From: Actinomycetota bacterium
Lineage (GTDB): Bacteria; Actinomycetota; Actinomycetes; S36-B12
DNA: 6,901 nt
NCBI GenBank assembly: GCA_003456155.1
Contig: DMPC01000130.1
Span: forward strand, 6,144 to 13,044
Reading direction: 5' to 3'
Part shown: positions 1 to 5,147 of the stretch, piece after piece
Layout of the letters: the number at the start of each line of letters is the position of its first letter
How positions within the stretch are numbered: position 1 is the stretch's first letter
Notes under the pieces: model-generated
The model's database searches: none
What the model was told of the DNA's origin: nothing
Seen by the model: only the letters and a program-made list of their open reading frames with translations
Program-made: the position numbers and the translations under genes

Positions 1-2604
1 GGCCACCTTGTCGGACGGCACCTTCAGCCGGCAGGAGGTCGACTCCGTCTCGCAGGCCGCGAGCACCCGCCCCTGCGGGCCCGGAGCGATGGCCTTCGCC
101 CGATAGCCCAGGATGGGCAGCGCTCCCGTGCCCACAGGCGCGGACCAGCGCACCGCGATCCCATCCGAGGAGGGCGCTGCACCCACCTTTTCCGGAGCCG
201 CCGGCACGGACGGCACCATGGTCGCGTCGACCTGAGCACTGGCCGAGCCCCTGCCCACGGTGTTCTCGGCCATCACATCCACGCGCAGGTACTGACCCTC
301 CGTGAATCCGGACAGCACGCACGACTGGGCCGGCACCTTCACGGTGCACTGCGTCACGGGGGTGGTCGACACCTTGGCCCCCGTTGCATCCGTCGCGTAG
401 GCGCGAGCCTCGTAGGACCGCACGTCGTATCCACCGTTGAAGAGGGGAGGCAGCCAGCTCACCCGCAGGCTCCCCTCGCGCTCCTCGACACGGACGCCCC
501 GCGGCGCACCGGGTGCTGACGGCTGCGGCTCCATGGACGCACGCTCGGTCCAGGCGCCGGTTCCGAGAGACGTGACAGCGGCGACCTCGACCCAGTAGGG
601 CTCGAAGTTGTCGAGGTCCGAGAGCGGACACGCGAACTGGGATTCAGCGGCCTTCGCCGGCCGAGAGCACTCGGCGAGGATCTCTCCGCCCTTCTGCTGC
701 GACCAGGCCCGAGCCAGGTACTTCGTGATCGCTGAACCCCCATCCGTGGCCGGCACCGAGCCGACCACGGCGATCAGGTGATCTCCCGGGAGCAGGGACA
801 CGCGACGAGGTACCGATGCCTTGCCGTTCTTGAGGCTCACGGCCACGCGTGGGGTGGACTCCACGGTGTCCACGATCGTGGTGACCTCGACCTGGAGGAA
901 GTACGTGGCGCCGGGGCGAAGGCCCTTGATCGTGCAGCCGATCCGGCTCTGCGAGCCGGCTGATGCCGGTCCGGGCTTGGCCGGGTTCACTCCCACCACG
1001 CAGTCCCCTGCCTCCGCGCCGGCCTCGGCGGCATCCCAGGCCGAGGCCCGATAGGACGTGATGGCCTTGCGGCCGTCATTGGCGGGTGGCTGCCAGGTCA
1101 CCTCCAGCGAACGGTCATCGGGTGAGCCCGCGATGTCCTGCACCTGATCCGGCGGGTCGTAGAGCAGCACCCGGACGCGAGGAGATGAGGGCTGGCTGCG
1201 GCCGGCTGGCGTGACCGCCACCACGTCGACGTAGGCCGGGACATTCTTCAGGCCCGTGATCGAGCACAGATCACCCTTGGTCGTGCAGGTGCCCAGGACA
1301 ACACCGCCGGTCTGGAGCGAGTGTGCGCTCGCGATGTACTCGGAGATGGGCAGCCCGCCGTCGGCGGCCGGCACCCTCCACGAGACGTCCACGCGGCTGC
1401 CCACCTGCACCGCGAGCACGTTCATCGGGACCCCGGGAGTCGCTGCCGTCGTGACCGACACCCGGGGCTCGCTTGCCGTCGCGAGACCGATCGCGTTGTA
1501 GGCGACGACGTCGATGTAGTAGGTGCTGCCGTTCGGCAGGGGGCCGATGTTGCAGCTGAGCGGCTTGGCCGTCGTGGGTTCGCAGGTGGTGACGAGGGTG
1601 CCCTCGGTCGCCGCCGAGTAGGCACGGACGAGGTAGCGCGAGATGCGAGAACCGCCGAGGGACAACGGGACCGACCAGGACACTGCGGCGTAGCCGTCAC
1701 CGCGCGTGGCGGTGACCGAGCGCGGAGCGCTGGGGGCCCCGGCGGCGGACACCGTGACCCGGGAGGAGGAGCTTCCGGTGCGTATGGCCGTCACCGCAGC
1801 GACGGAGACGTAGTAGACCGTGCCGTTGGTGACACCCGAGATCGTGCATTCCAGCCCGGTCGTGGTGCATGACCCGACCGATGTCGCTGACGAGGATGTC
1901 GACGTGTAGGCATTCGCGATGTAGCCGGTCACGGCCGAACCTCCGTCAGAGGACGGAGCGAGCCAGTTCACGGTGATCGTGCCGTCGCCACGAACCGCCG
2001 CCACGCTGCGCGGCGCGCTGGCCGTACCACCGGCCACAGCCGAGACGCGTGTGGAGGCAGGACCCGTGCCGAGGCTGTTCGTGGCCGTCACCTCGACGTA
2101 GTGGGTCGTCCCGTTGGTCAGGCTGGAGATCGTGCAGGTCGTGGCGGCGGTCGTGGTGCAGGAGCCCTGCGAACTGCCCCCGGAGGTGGCGTCGTACGCC
2201 GTGGCCGTGTAGCCCGTGATCGCCGAGCCACCGTTGCTGGAGGGTGCACTCCAGGCAACGGTCACAGATCCGTCCCCGCCGGTCACCACGACGGCCTGCG
2301 GCGCTGTGGGAGCGCCGACCGGCATCAGGGAGGAGGACGCCGCGGAGTAGAGGCCCTGCGTGCCATTGGTGGCAGCCACCTTGAAGGTGTAGCTGGTCCC
2401 GTTCGTCAGGCCGGTGGCCGTGCACGTGAGGACGACACCGAGCCCGGTACACCCCGCCTGGTCGGCGTAGGACGTCCCGTCGGTGGAGGCCTGAACCCTG
2501 TATCCGGTGATCGCGGTGCCACCGTCGCTCGCCGGCACCGTCCACGAGAGAGCGACCTGGCCGTCGCCGACCACACCTGTCGGCGTGCCCGGCGCATCGG
2601 GGGC
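1..2604 (-). repeat. Nine tandem Fn3 repeat units
   Basis: The protein-level repeats occupy approximately 2604-2314, 2313-2023, 2022-1738, 1737-1441, 1440-1156, 1155-817, 816-517, 516-208 and 207-1 (partial). Units are 95-103 codons long except unit 6, which has 113 because of a Pro/Ala/Ser-rich insertion between its two cysteines. Units 1-5 resemble each other most and units 6-9 are more divergent. DNA identity between units is not high enough to suggest recent duplication; the repeats are clear only in translation. Boundaries were placed by eye at the 'AP.AP..V' linker that opens each unit. Confidence 0.88.
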
Positions 2605-2703
2605 AGCAGCACGCGCCGGTGGAGCGGCGAAGAGGACAGCCGCCATGGCGAGGAGGGCGATCGCAGCAGTGGAGTGGTGTCGCCAGCGCCGTGCTGTGGC
2701 CAT
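1..2703 (-). CDS. Secreted protein with tandem fibronectin type III domains (C-terminus outside window)
   Basis: The frame stays open for 901 codons from the ATG at 2703 to the left edge, so the protein is C-terminally incomplete. A TGA lies in frame nine codons upstream and there is no other start between, which fixes the ATG. Residues 1-32 form a Sec signal peptide: basic RRWRHH, a hydrophobic stretch rich in Ala/Leu, then PARA with cleavage likely after A32. Nine Fn3-type domains follow, beginning near residues 34, 131, 228, 323, 422, 517, 630, 730 and 833 (the last cut off). Most show the V/L-x-W strand, 'DGGxxITxY', 'LxNGTxYYVxVxAxN' and a trailing Ser/Thr-rich strand. Every domain has two cysteines just before strand E. 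The product is presumably extracellular, with adhesion, matrix or carbohydrate-binding spacer roles possible. No enzymatic domain or sorting signal is visible here; either could lie in the missing end. Secretion and Fn3 assignment are firm, the function is unknown. Confidence 0.93.
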   Translation of the reverse strand, partial: MATARRWRHHSTAAIALLAMAAVLFAAPPARAAAPDAPGTPTGVVGDGQVALSWTVPASDGGTAITGYRVQASTDGTSYADQAGCTGLGVVLTCTATGLTNGTSYTFKVAATNGTQGLYSAASSSLMPVGAPTAPQAVVVTGGDGSVTVAWSAPSSNGGSAITGYTATAYDATSGGSSQGSCTTTAATTCTISSLTNGTTHYVEVTATNSLGTGPASTRVSAVAGGTASAPRSVAAVRGDGTITVNWLAPSSDGGSAVTGYIANAYTSTSSSATSVGSCTTTGLECTISGVTNGTVYYVSVAAVTAIRTGSSSSRVTVSAAGAPSAPRSVTATRGDGYAAVSWSVPLSLGGSRISRYLVRAYSAATEGTLVTTCEPTTAKPLSCNIGPLPNGSTYYIDVVAYNAIGLATASEPRVSVTTAATPGVPMNVLAVQVGSRVDVSWRVPAADGGLPISEYIASAHSLQTGGVVLGTCTTKGDLCSITGLKNVPAYVDVVAVTPAGRSQPSSPRVRVLLYDPPDQVQDIAGSPDDRSLEVTWQPPANDGRKAITSYRASAWDAAEAGAEAGDCVVGVNPAKPGPASAGSQSRIGCTIKGLRPGATYFLQVEVTTIVDTVESTPRVAVSLKNGKASVPRRVSLLPGDHLIAVVGSVPATDGGSAITKYLARAWSQQKGGEILAECSRPAKAAESQFACPLSDLDNFEPYWVEVAAVTSLGTGAWTERASMEPQPSAPGAPRGVRVEEREGSLRVSWLPPLFNGGYDVRSYEARAYATDATGAKVSTTPVTQCTVKVPAQSCVLSGFTEGQYLRVDVMAENTVGRGSASAQVDATMVPSVPAAPEKVGAAPSSDGIAVRWSAPVGTGALPILGYRAKAIAPGPQGRVLAACETESTSCRLKVPSDKVA

Positions 2704-2725
2704 GCGGGTCGCCCCCAGAGTCGTC

Positions 2726-2757
2726 GGTCACGTGATGCGATCTGAACCTATGGTCAC
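2726..2757. repeat. Pair of GGTCAC direct repeats upstream of the Fn3 gene
   Basis: GGTCAC occurs at 2726-2731 and again at 2752-2757, starting 26 bp apart, about 2.5 helical turns. The copies flank the proposed -10 box. The first is part of the 8-bp palindrome TCACGTGA (2728-2735). The second lies within TATGGTCACATA, whose outer arms are symmetric. The placement suits a regulator site, but hexamer repeats can arise by chance. Confidence 0.25.
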
Positions 2758-2773
2758 ATACGGCGGATATCGA
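2745..2773 (-). promoter_or_regulatory. Possible promoter of the Fn3 protein gene
   Basis: On the minus strand, TCGATA (2773-2768, four of six matches to TTGACA) is separated by 17 bp from TAGGTT (2750-2745), which fits the actinobacterial TAnnnT -10 pattern. Transcription would start near 2738, leaving a leader of about 35 nt before the ATG at 2703. The leader carries a GGGGGC stretch about 8 nt before the ATG as a weak ribosome binding site. This rests on motif spacing only. Confidence 0.35.
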
Positions 2774-2829
2774 TGACCTATCGCCCGGAGGAGCATCAGC
2801 AGACATCGGCAGGGAGCGGAACGAACGGA

Positions 2830-2946
2830 TCAGCCGCAGGTGCAGCGCTCCTCAGGCGTGTACATCGCCAGCACCTCATCGACGTGCAAGCCGCACCCGG
2901 TGTACGTGACCTTGCCGCACTGGTGGCAGAGCGCTGGGCTGCACAT
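2830..2946 (-). CDS. 38-residue Cys-rich protein, putative metal-binding
   Basis: The ATG at 2946 is preceded by AGGAGAA (2958-2952) with a 5-nt gap, a strong ribosome binding site that selects this start over the longer open frame beginning at 3012. The 38-residue product has six cysteines (positions 2, 7, 10, 18, 35, 37) and two histidines (8, 21). It contains a CHQCGK zinc-knuckle-like CxxC, then 'TGCGLHVDEV', and ends in CTCG. I recall similar tiny proteins of about 38-45 residues with 'CxxCGK..W.GCG.HV' in many actinobacteria, annotated only as hypothetical. The cysteine spacing suggests binding of Zn or Cu. The terminal 'RCTCG' is reminiscent of the mycobacterial copper metallothionein MymT, though overall similarity is not evident. 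The palindrome just upstream supports a metal link. That the gene is real is well supported; its function is inferred. Confidence 0.8.
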   Translation of the reverse strand: MCSPALCHQCGKVTYTGCGLHVDEVLAMYTPEERCTCG

Positions 2947-2951
2947 CGCTG

Positions 2952-2958
2952 TTCTCCT
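2952..2958 (-). promoter_or_regulatory. Ribosome binding site of the 38-residue gene
   Basis: AGGAGAA on the minus strand lies 5 nt before the ATG at 2946. It is one of the two best Shine-Dalgarno matches in the window and decides the short start for the Cys-rich protein. Confidence 0.8.
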
Positions 2959-2981
2959 GAGAGGTCTCTTCGACAGGATCT

Positions 2982-3007
2982 CCATCATACCCCATGGGGT
3001 ATGATGG
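2982..3007. promoter_or_regulatory. Perfect 26-bp palindrome, CsoR/RicR-like operator candidate
   Basis: The left arm CCATCATACCCCA (2982-2994) is followed directly by its exact reverse complement (2995-3007). The core ATACCCCATGGGGTAT has C4/G4 tracts flanked by A/T, with the TACCC-N4-GGGTA arrangement described for operators of the copper-sensing CsoR/RicR (DUF156) repressors. On the minus strand the palindrome contains TATGAT (2989-2984), a good -10 hexamer for the downstream 38-residue gene. It would place the transcription start near 2977, about 30 nt before the ATG. A repressor bound here would block that promoter. No convincing -35 box is seen. The symmetry is certain; the identity of the bound protein is inferred, and no DUF156 gene lies in the window. 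Confidence 0.65.
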
Positions 3008-3027
3008 GCCACGTTCGGACGGGCGGG

Positions 3028-3291
3028 TCAGGTGCTCGAGCTCTTGCGGAAGAGCGCCGCTGTGATCGCCACCAGGATCACGGCGACGAACACCTGCGTG
3101 AGGAGCACGAAGAACCAGGTCGTCTCGTAGCCGAAGTAGATCGCGATCCCCAGGCCGCCGAAGGCGCCGATGATGCCGATGATGATCGTCACGATGCACC
3201 CGATCGGCTGCATGCTCGGCACGAGGATGCGGGCGATGAGGCCGATGATCGAGCCGGCGACAATGGCGCTGATGATGCCTGAGGGATCCAT
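3028..3291 (-). CDS. GlsB/YeaQ/YmgE-type small membrane protein
   Basis: The 87-residue product is almost entirely hydrophobic, with three predicted membrane helices at about residues 4-24, 28-53 and 58-82. It has the family pattern 'GSIIGLIARILVP' then 'IGCIVTIIIGIIGAFGGL', characteristic of the GlsB/YeaQ/YmgE (transglycosylase-associated) family. That family is linked to general stress but has no defined biochemical activity. I chose the ATG at 3291 because GGTGA sits 5 nt upstream. The alternative GTG at 3300 adds three residues and overlaps the ATPase stop codon as GTGA. Either way the gene is translationally close to the ATPase gene and probably shares its transcript. The C-terminus ends in a short basic/polar tail, RKSSST. 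Confidence 0.87.
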   Translation of the reverse strand: MDPSGIISAIVAGSIIGLIARILVPSMQPIGCIVTIIIGIIGAFGGLGIAIYFGYETTWFFVLLTQVFVAVILVAITAALFRKSSST

Positions 3292-3296
3292 GTGCG

Positions 3297-4310
3297 TCAC
3301 CCAACCATCGACATGCCCTCATGGGCAAGAGCGACAAGCCGAGAGATCGCCCTGAAGTACTTCTTGCGGTAGCCACCGCGCAGCATCTCCTCGGAGAACA
3401 GCCGATCGACGGGCATGCCGCTGGTGATCACCGGAATGTCCCGGTCGTAGAGCCGGTCCACGAGCACCACCACACGTAGGGCCTGCGCCTGATCGGTGAC
3501 CGTGCGGACATCGGCGAGCGCGAGAAGGGGCACGCCCTCCACCAGAGCCCCGTATCGCGAGGGATGAACGGTGGCCAGATGCGCCACGAGCGTCCCGAAG
3601 CGATCGAGGACGGCCCCCGGATGACCTGCGACGGCAGCCTGGAGTGCCTCCGGCTGGAGCGGGATCGGAGCCTCGGGGAGTCCTCGATGCCGGAAGTCGT
3701 CACCATCGATGCGCAGGACATCGAAGTGGGCGGACAGGCCCTGGATCTCACGCAGGAAGTCCTCGGCGGCGAACCTGCCCTCGCCGAGCTTCTCAGGAAG
3801 GGTGTTGGAGGTGGCAGCGAGGAACACGCCGGACGAGACCAGCTCCCCCAGCAGCGTCGACATCAGCACAGTGTCGCCCGGATCATCGAGTTCGAACTCA
3901 TCGATGCAGACGAGCCTGCTGGTGCGCAGGGCCTCGACCGCCTGTCGAAAGCCCAGGGCCCCGACCAGGTTGGTGTACTCCACGAATGTGCCGAAGCGCT
4001 TGGGGCCGGGGGCCGCATGCCACAGCGAGGCAAGCAGGTGCGTCTTGCCCACTCCGAAGCCGCCATCGAGGTACACGCCTGCCCGCCCCTCTGGCGGCGC
4101 TGCCCGTCGGAAGAGGGAGCGGCGGGCGACGGTCGGCTGCCCCATCCGAAGGGAGAAGGCGCGAAGGGCGCCCACGGCGGCGGACTGGCTGGGCTGCGCC
4201 GCGTCGGGGAGGTAGCTGTCGAAGGTGACCCGACCGAAGTGCGGGGGCGGTACGAAGTCCTCGAGCATCCGACTGACGTCGAGCTCAGGGCGACGTGAGG
4301 TCAAGGACAC
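3297..4310 (-). CDS. zapE: ZapE/AFG1-like AAA-type ATPase
   Basis: The 337-residue cytoplasmic P-loop ATPase belongs to the ZapE/LACE1-AFG1 family. It opens with the 'FVPPPHFGRVTFDSYLPD' signature (residues 19-36). Walker A GGFGVGKT is at 83-90, Walker B LVCIDEFE at 133-140 (D137, E138) and a sensor-1 like ATSNT at 166-170. The C-terminal 'GGYRKKYFRAISRL' (312-325) is also family-like. In E. coli ZapE interacts with FtsZ, and mitochondrial AFG1 acts in protein quality control; the actinobacterial role is not settled. The start is uncertain. GTG 4310 is preferred because TAGGCT lies 7 nt upstream as in leaderless transcripts. TTG 4304, ATG 4268 and GTG 4388 are alternatives, the last being unlikely because it would overlap the divergent neighbour. 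The gene is followed immediately by the YeaQ-type gene. Confidence 0.92.
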   Translation of the reverse strand: MSLTSRRPELDVSRMLEDFVPPPHFGRVTFDSYLPDAAQPSQSAAVGALRAFSLRMGQPTVARRSLFRRAAPPEGRAGVYLDGGFGVGKTHLLASLWHAAPGPKRFGTFVEYTNLVGALGFRQAVEALRTSRLVCIDEFELDDPGDTVLMSTLLGELVSSGVFLAATSNTLPEKLGEGRFAAEDFLREIQGLSAHFDVLRIDGDDFRHRGLPEAPIPLQPEALQAAVAGHPGAVLDRFGTLVAHLATVHPSRYGALVEGVPLLALADVRTVTDQAQALRVVVLVDRLYDRDIPVITSGMPVDRLFSEEMLRGGYRKKYFRAISRLVALAHEGMSMVG

Positions 4311-4317
4311 GGGCGCG

Positions 4318-4323
4318 AGCCTA
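4318..4323 (-). promoter_or_regulatory. zapE: Likely -10 box for a leaderless ATPase transcript
   Basis: TAGGCT on the minus strand fits TAnnnT and is separated by 7 nt (CGCGCCC) from the GTG at 4310. This is the spacing expected if transcription starts at the first base of the start codon, which is common in actinobacteria. No recognisable Shine-Dalgarno sits at normal distance other than the AGG inside this hexamer. No clear -35 hexamer was found. Confidence 0.45.
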
Positions 4324-4328
4324 TTCGT

Positions 4329-4333
4329 GGGAG
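4329..4333 (+). promoter_or_regulatory. Ribosome binding site of the pyrimidine reductase gene
   Basis: GGGAG lies 9 nt before the GTG at 4343. It supports that start over the upstream in-frame GTG at 4295, which lies inside the divergent ATPase gene. The site is within the 32-bp gap shared by the two genes, so both promoters must overlap coding sequence or each other. Confidence 0.5.
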
Positions 4334-4342
4334 CATCACCGA

Positions 4343-5059
4343 GTGCAGCGCCTTCTCCCCCCGCCCACGGAGGCACTCGGCTCATCACAGCTGAACGACG
4401 CCTACCGGTGCCCGGCGCCGGACCAGTGGCGAGACGGTCGATGGCTGCGCGTCAACTTCGTGATGTCCCTCGATGGCGCGATCGTCGGGTCGACGGGCGT
4501 GTCCCGGACTCTCGGAACCGACGCCGACCGCCAGGTCTTCCGCATTGCCCGTGAACAGTGCGATGTCGTCCTCGTCGGTGCCGGCACCGTCCGTGCCGAG
4601 GACTACAGCCCATCGCCCCGCCCGATCGCCATCGCGTCGCGGCAGCTGGATCTGCCTTCAACATTGCGCATCTTCGCCGAGCGCGGCCCCGAGCATGTCC
4701 GCCCGATGGTCATGACGACACAGGCGGCCATTCACGCAGCTCCGGCCTGGCTGCACGACCAGGCCGAACTGGTGGCCTGCGGTGACGTGACCGTCAGGCC
4801 CCGCTCCATGGTCGATGCCCTCACGACACGCGGCCTGACCCGCATCCTGTGCGAGGGCGGGCCGGCACTCTTCGGCGACCTCCTGCGCGAGGACCTCGTC
4901 GACGAGCTGCTGCTGACGATCTCGCCGCTGCTGGTCGGCGCGACATCACCAGACCACCTCGTAGCCATTCCGGGGGGATTGAACCCCCCGGCGCGCTTCA
5001 CGCCCATCCAGGTCATCGAGCAGGACGGGACCGTCCTCACCCGCCTTCGCCGTCACTGA
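4343..5059 (+). CDS. Stand-alone RibD C-terminal/DHFR-like pyrimidine reductase
   Basis: The 238-residue protein has the RibD C-terminal (5-amino-6-(5-phosphoribosylamino)uracil reductase) fold without a deaminase domain. Visible signatures are 'RVNFVMSLDGA' (36-46) for substrate and nucleotide binding, 'VGAGTVRAEDY' (78-88), the NADPH-binding 'CEGGPALFGDLL' (170-181) and 'DELLLTISPLLVG' (187-199). The N-terminus from GTG 4343, 'QRLLPPP', matches the usual start of actinobacterial members. By family it would be an NADPH-dependent reductase. The M. tuberculosis relative Rv2671, which has the same divergent ATPase neighbour, is reported to have dihydrofolate reductase-like activity and to affect para-aminosalicylic acid susceptibility. 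Riboflavin versus folate substrate cannot be decided here, and no riboflavin genes are nearby. The coding sequence contains a strong GC hairpin at 4970-4991. Confidence 0.9.
   Translation: MQRLLPPPTEALGSSQLNDAYRCPAPDQWRDGRWLRVNFVMSLDGAIVGSTGVSRTLGTDADRQVFRIAREQCDVVLVGAGTVRAEDYSPSPRPIAIASRQLDLPSTLRIFAERGPEHVRPMVMTTQAAIHAAPAWLHDQAELVACGDVTVRPRSMVDALTTRGLTRILCEGGPALFGDLLREDLVDELLLTISPLLVGATSPDHLVAIPGGLNPPARFTPIQVIEQDGTVLTRLRRH
4970..4991 (+). repeat. GC-rich inverted repeat inside the reductase gene
   Basis: CCGGGGGG (4970-4977) and CCCCCCGG (4984-4991) are perfect 8-bp arms around the 6-nt loop ATTGAA. The RNA would form a very stable hairpin about 70 nt before the stop codon. No U-tract follows, so it is not a typical terminator. 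It encodes the ordinary loop residues IPGGLNPPA. Confidence 0.6.
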
Positions 5060-5114
5060 GGGGCGCGGGGGTAGGCGCGTGCCACGTCCTGATGCCTCGG
5101 CCAGGGACCCGGGT

Positions 5115-5120
5115 GATACT
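5115..5120 (+). promoter_or_regulatory. Weak -10 candidate for the sugar dehydrogenase gene
   Basis: GATACT in the 88-bp gap after the reductase is the only -10-like hexamer at a sensible distance. It would give a start near 5127 and a leader of about 20 nt containing the GGAGG ribosome binding site. No -35 box is evident, and read-through from the reductase gene is also possible. Confidence 0.25.
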
Positions 5121-5138
5121 GGACAGGCCTGCACACGC

Positions 5139-5143
5139 GGAGG
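5139..5143 (+). promoter_or_regulatory. Ribosome binding site of the sugar dehydrogenase gene
   Basis: GGAGG lies 4 nt before the ATG at 5148. It selects this ATG, which opens directly onto a signal peptide, over the in-frame GTG at 5079, which would add 23 non-conserved residues ahead of the signal sequence. Confidence 0.8.
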
Positions 5144-5147
5144 ATCC

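Noticed and set aside
1321..1872. Plus-strand 183-codon open frame opposite the Fn3 gene
   Set aside because: It is an antisense frame rich in Arg, Gly and Asp typical of GC-rich shadow frames, with no ribosome binding site or recognisable motif.
2749..2760. TATGGTCACATA as a CRP/cAMP-receptor site
   Set aside because: The TGTGA and TCACG half-sites in this region are 18 bp apart, not the required 6 bp, and the single element is only partly symmetric.
1946..2806. Minus-strand 286-codon open frame
   Set aside because: It is a shadow of the Fn3 gene in another frame; the translation is His/Arg/Gly-rich low complexity with no domain, while the overlapping frame has clear Fn3 motifs and a signal peptide.
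2982..3007. Palindrome as a rho-independent terminator for the YeaQ-type gene
   Set aside because: It lies about 20 bp after the stop codon, but it has no loop, its stem ends are AT-rich, and no T-run follows on the minus strand. An operator fits better, though a dual role is not excluded.
2773..3282. Plus-strand 169-codon open frame across the 38-residue and YeaQ-type genes
   Set aside because: It spans two well-supported minus-strand genes and the palindrome; its composition is Asp/Arg/His-rich with no domain.
3564..4298. Plus-strand 244-codon open frame opposite the ATPase
   Set aside because: The opposite strand carries Walker A, Walker B and family signatures in frame; this reading has no motif and arises from codon bias.
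5079..5147. N-terminal extension of the sugar dehydrogenase from the GTG at 5079
   Set aside because: The added 23 residues are polar and precede a complete signal peptide; GGAGG before the ATG at 5148 marks the real start.
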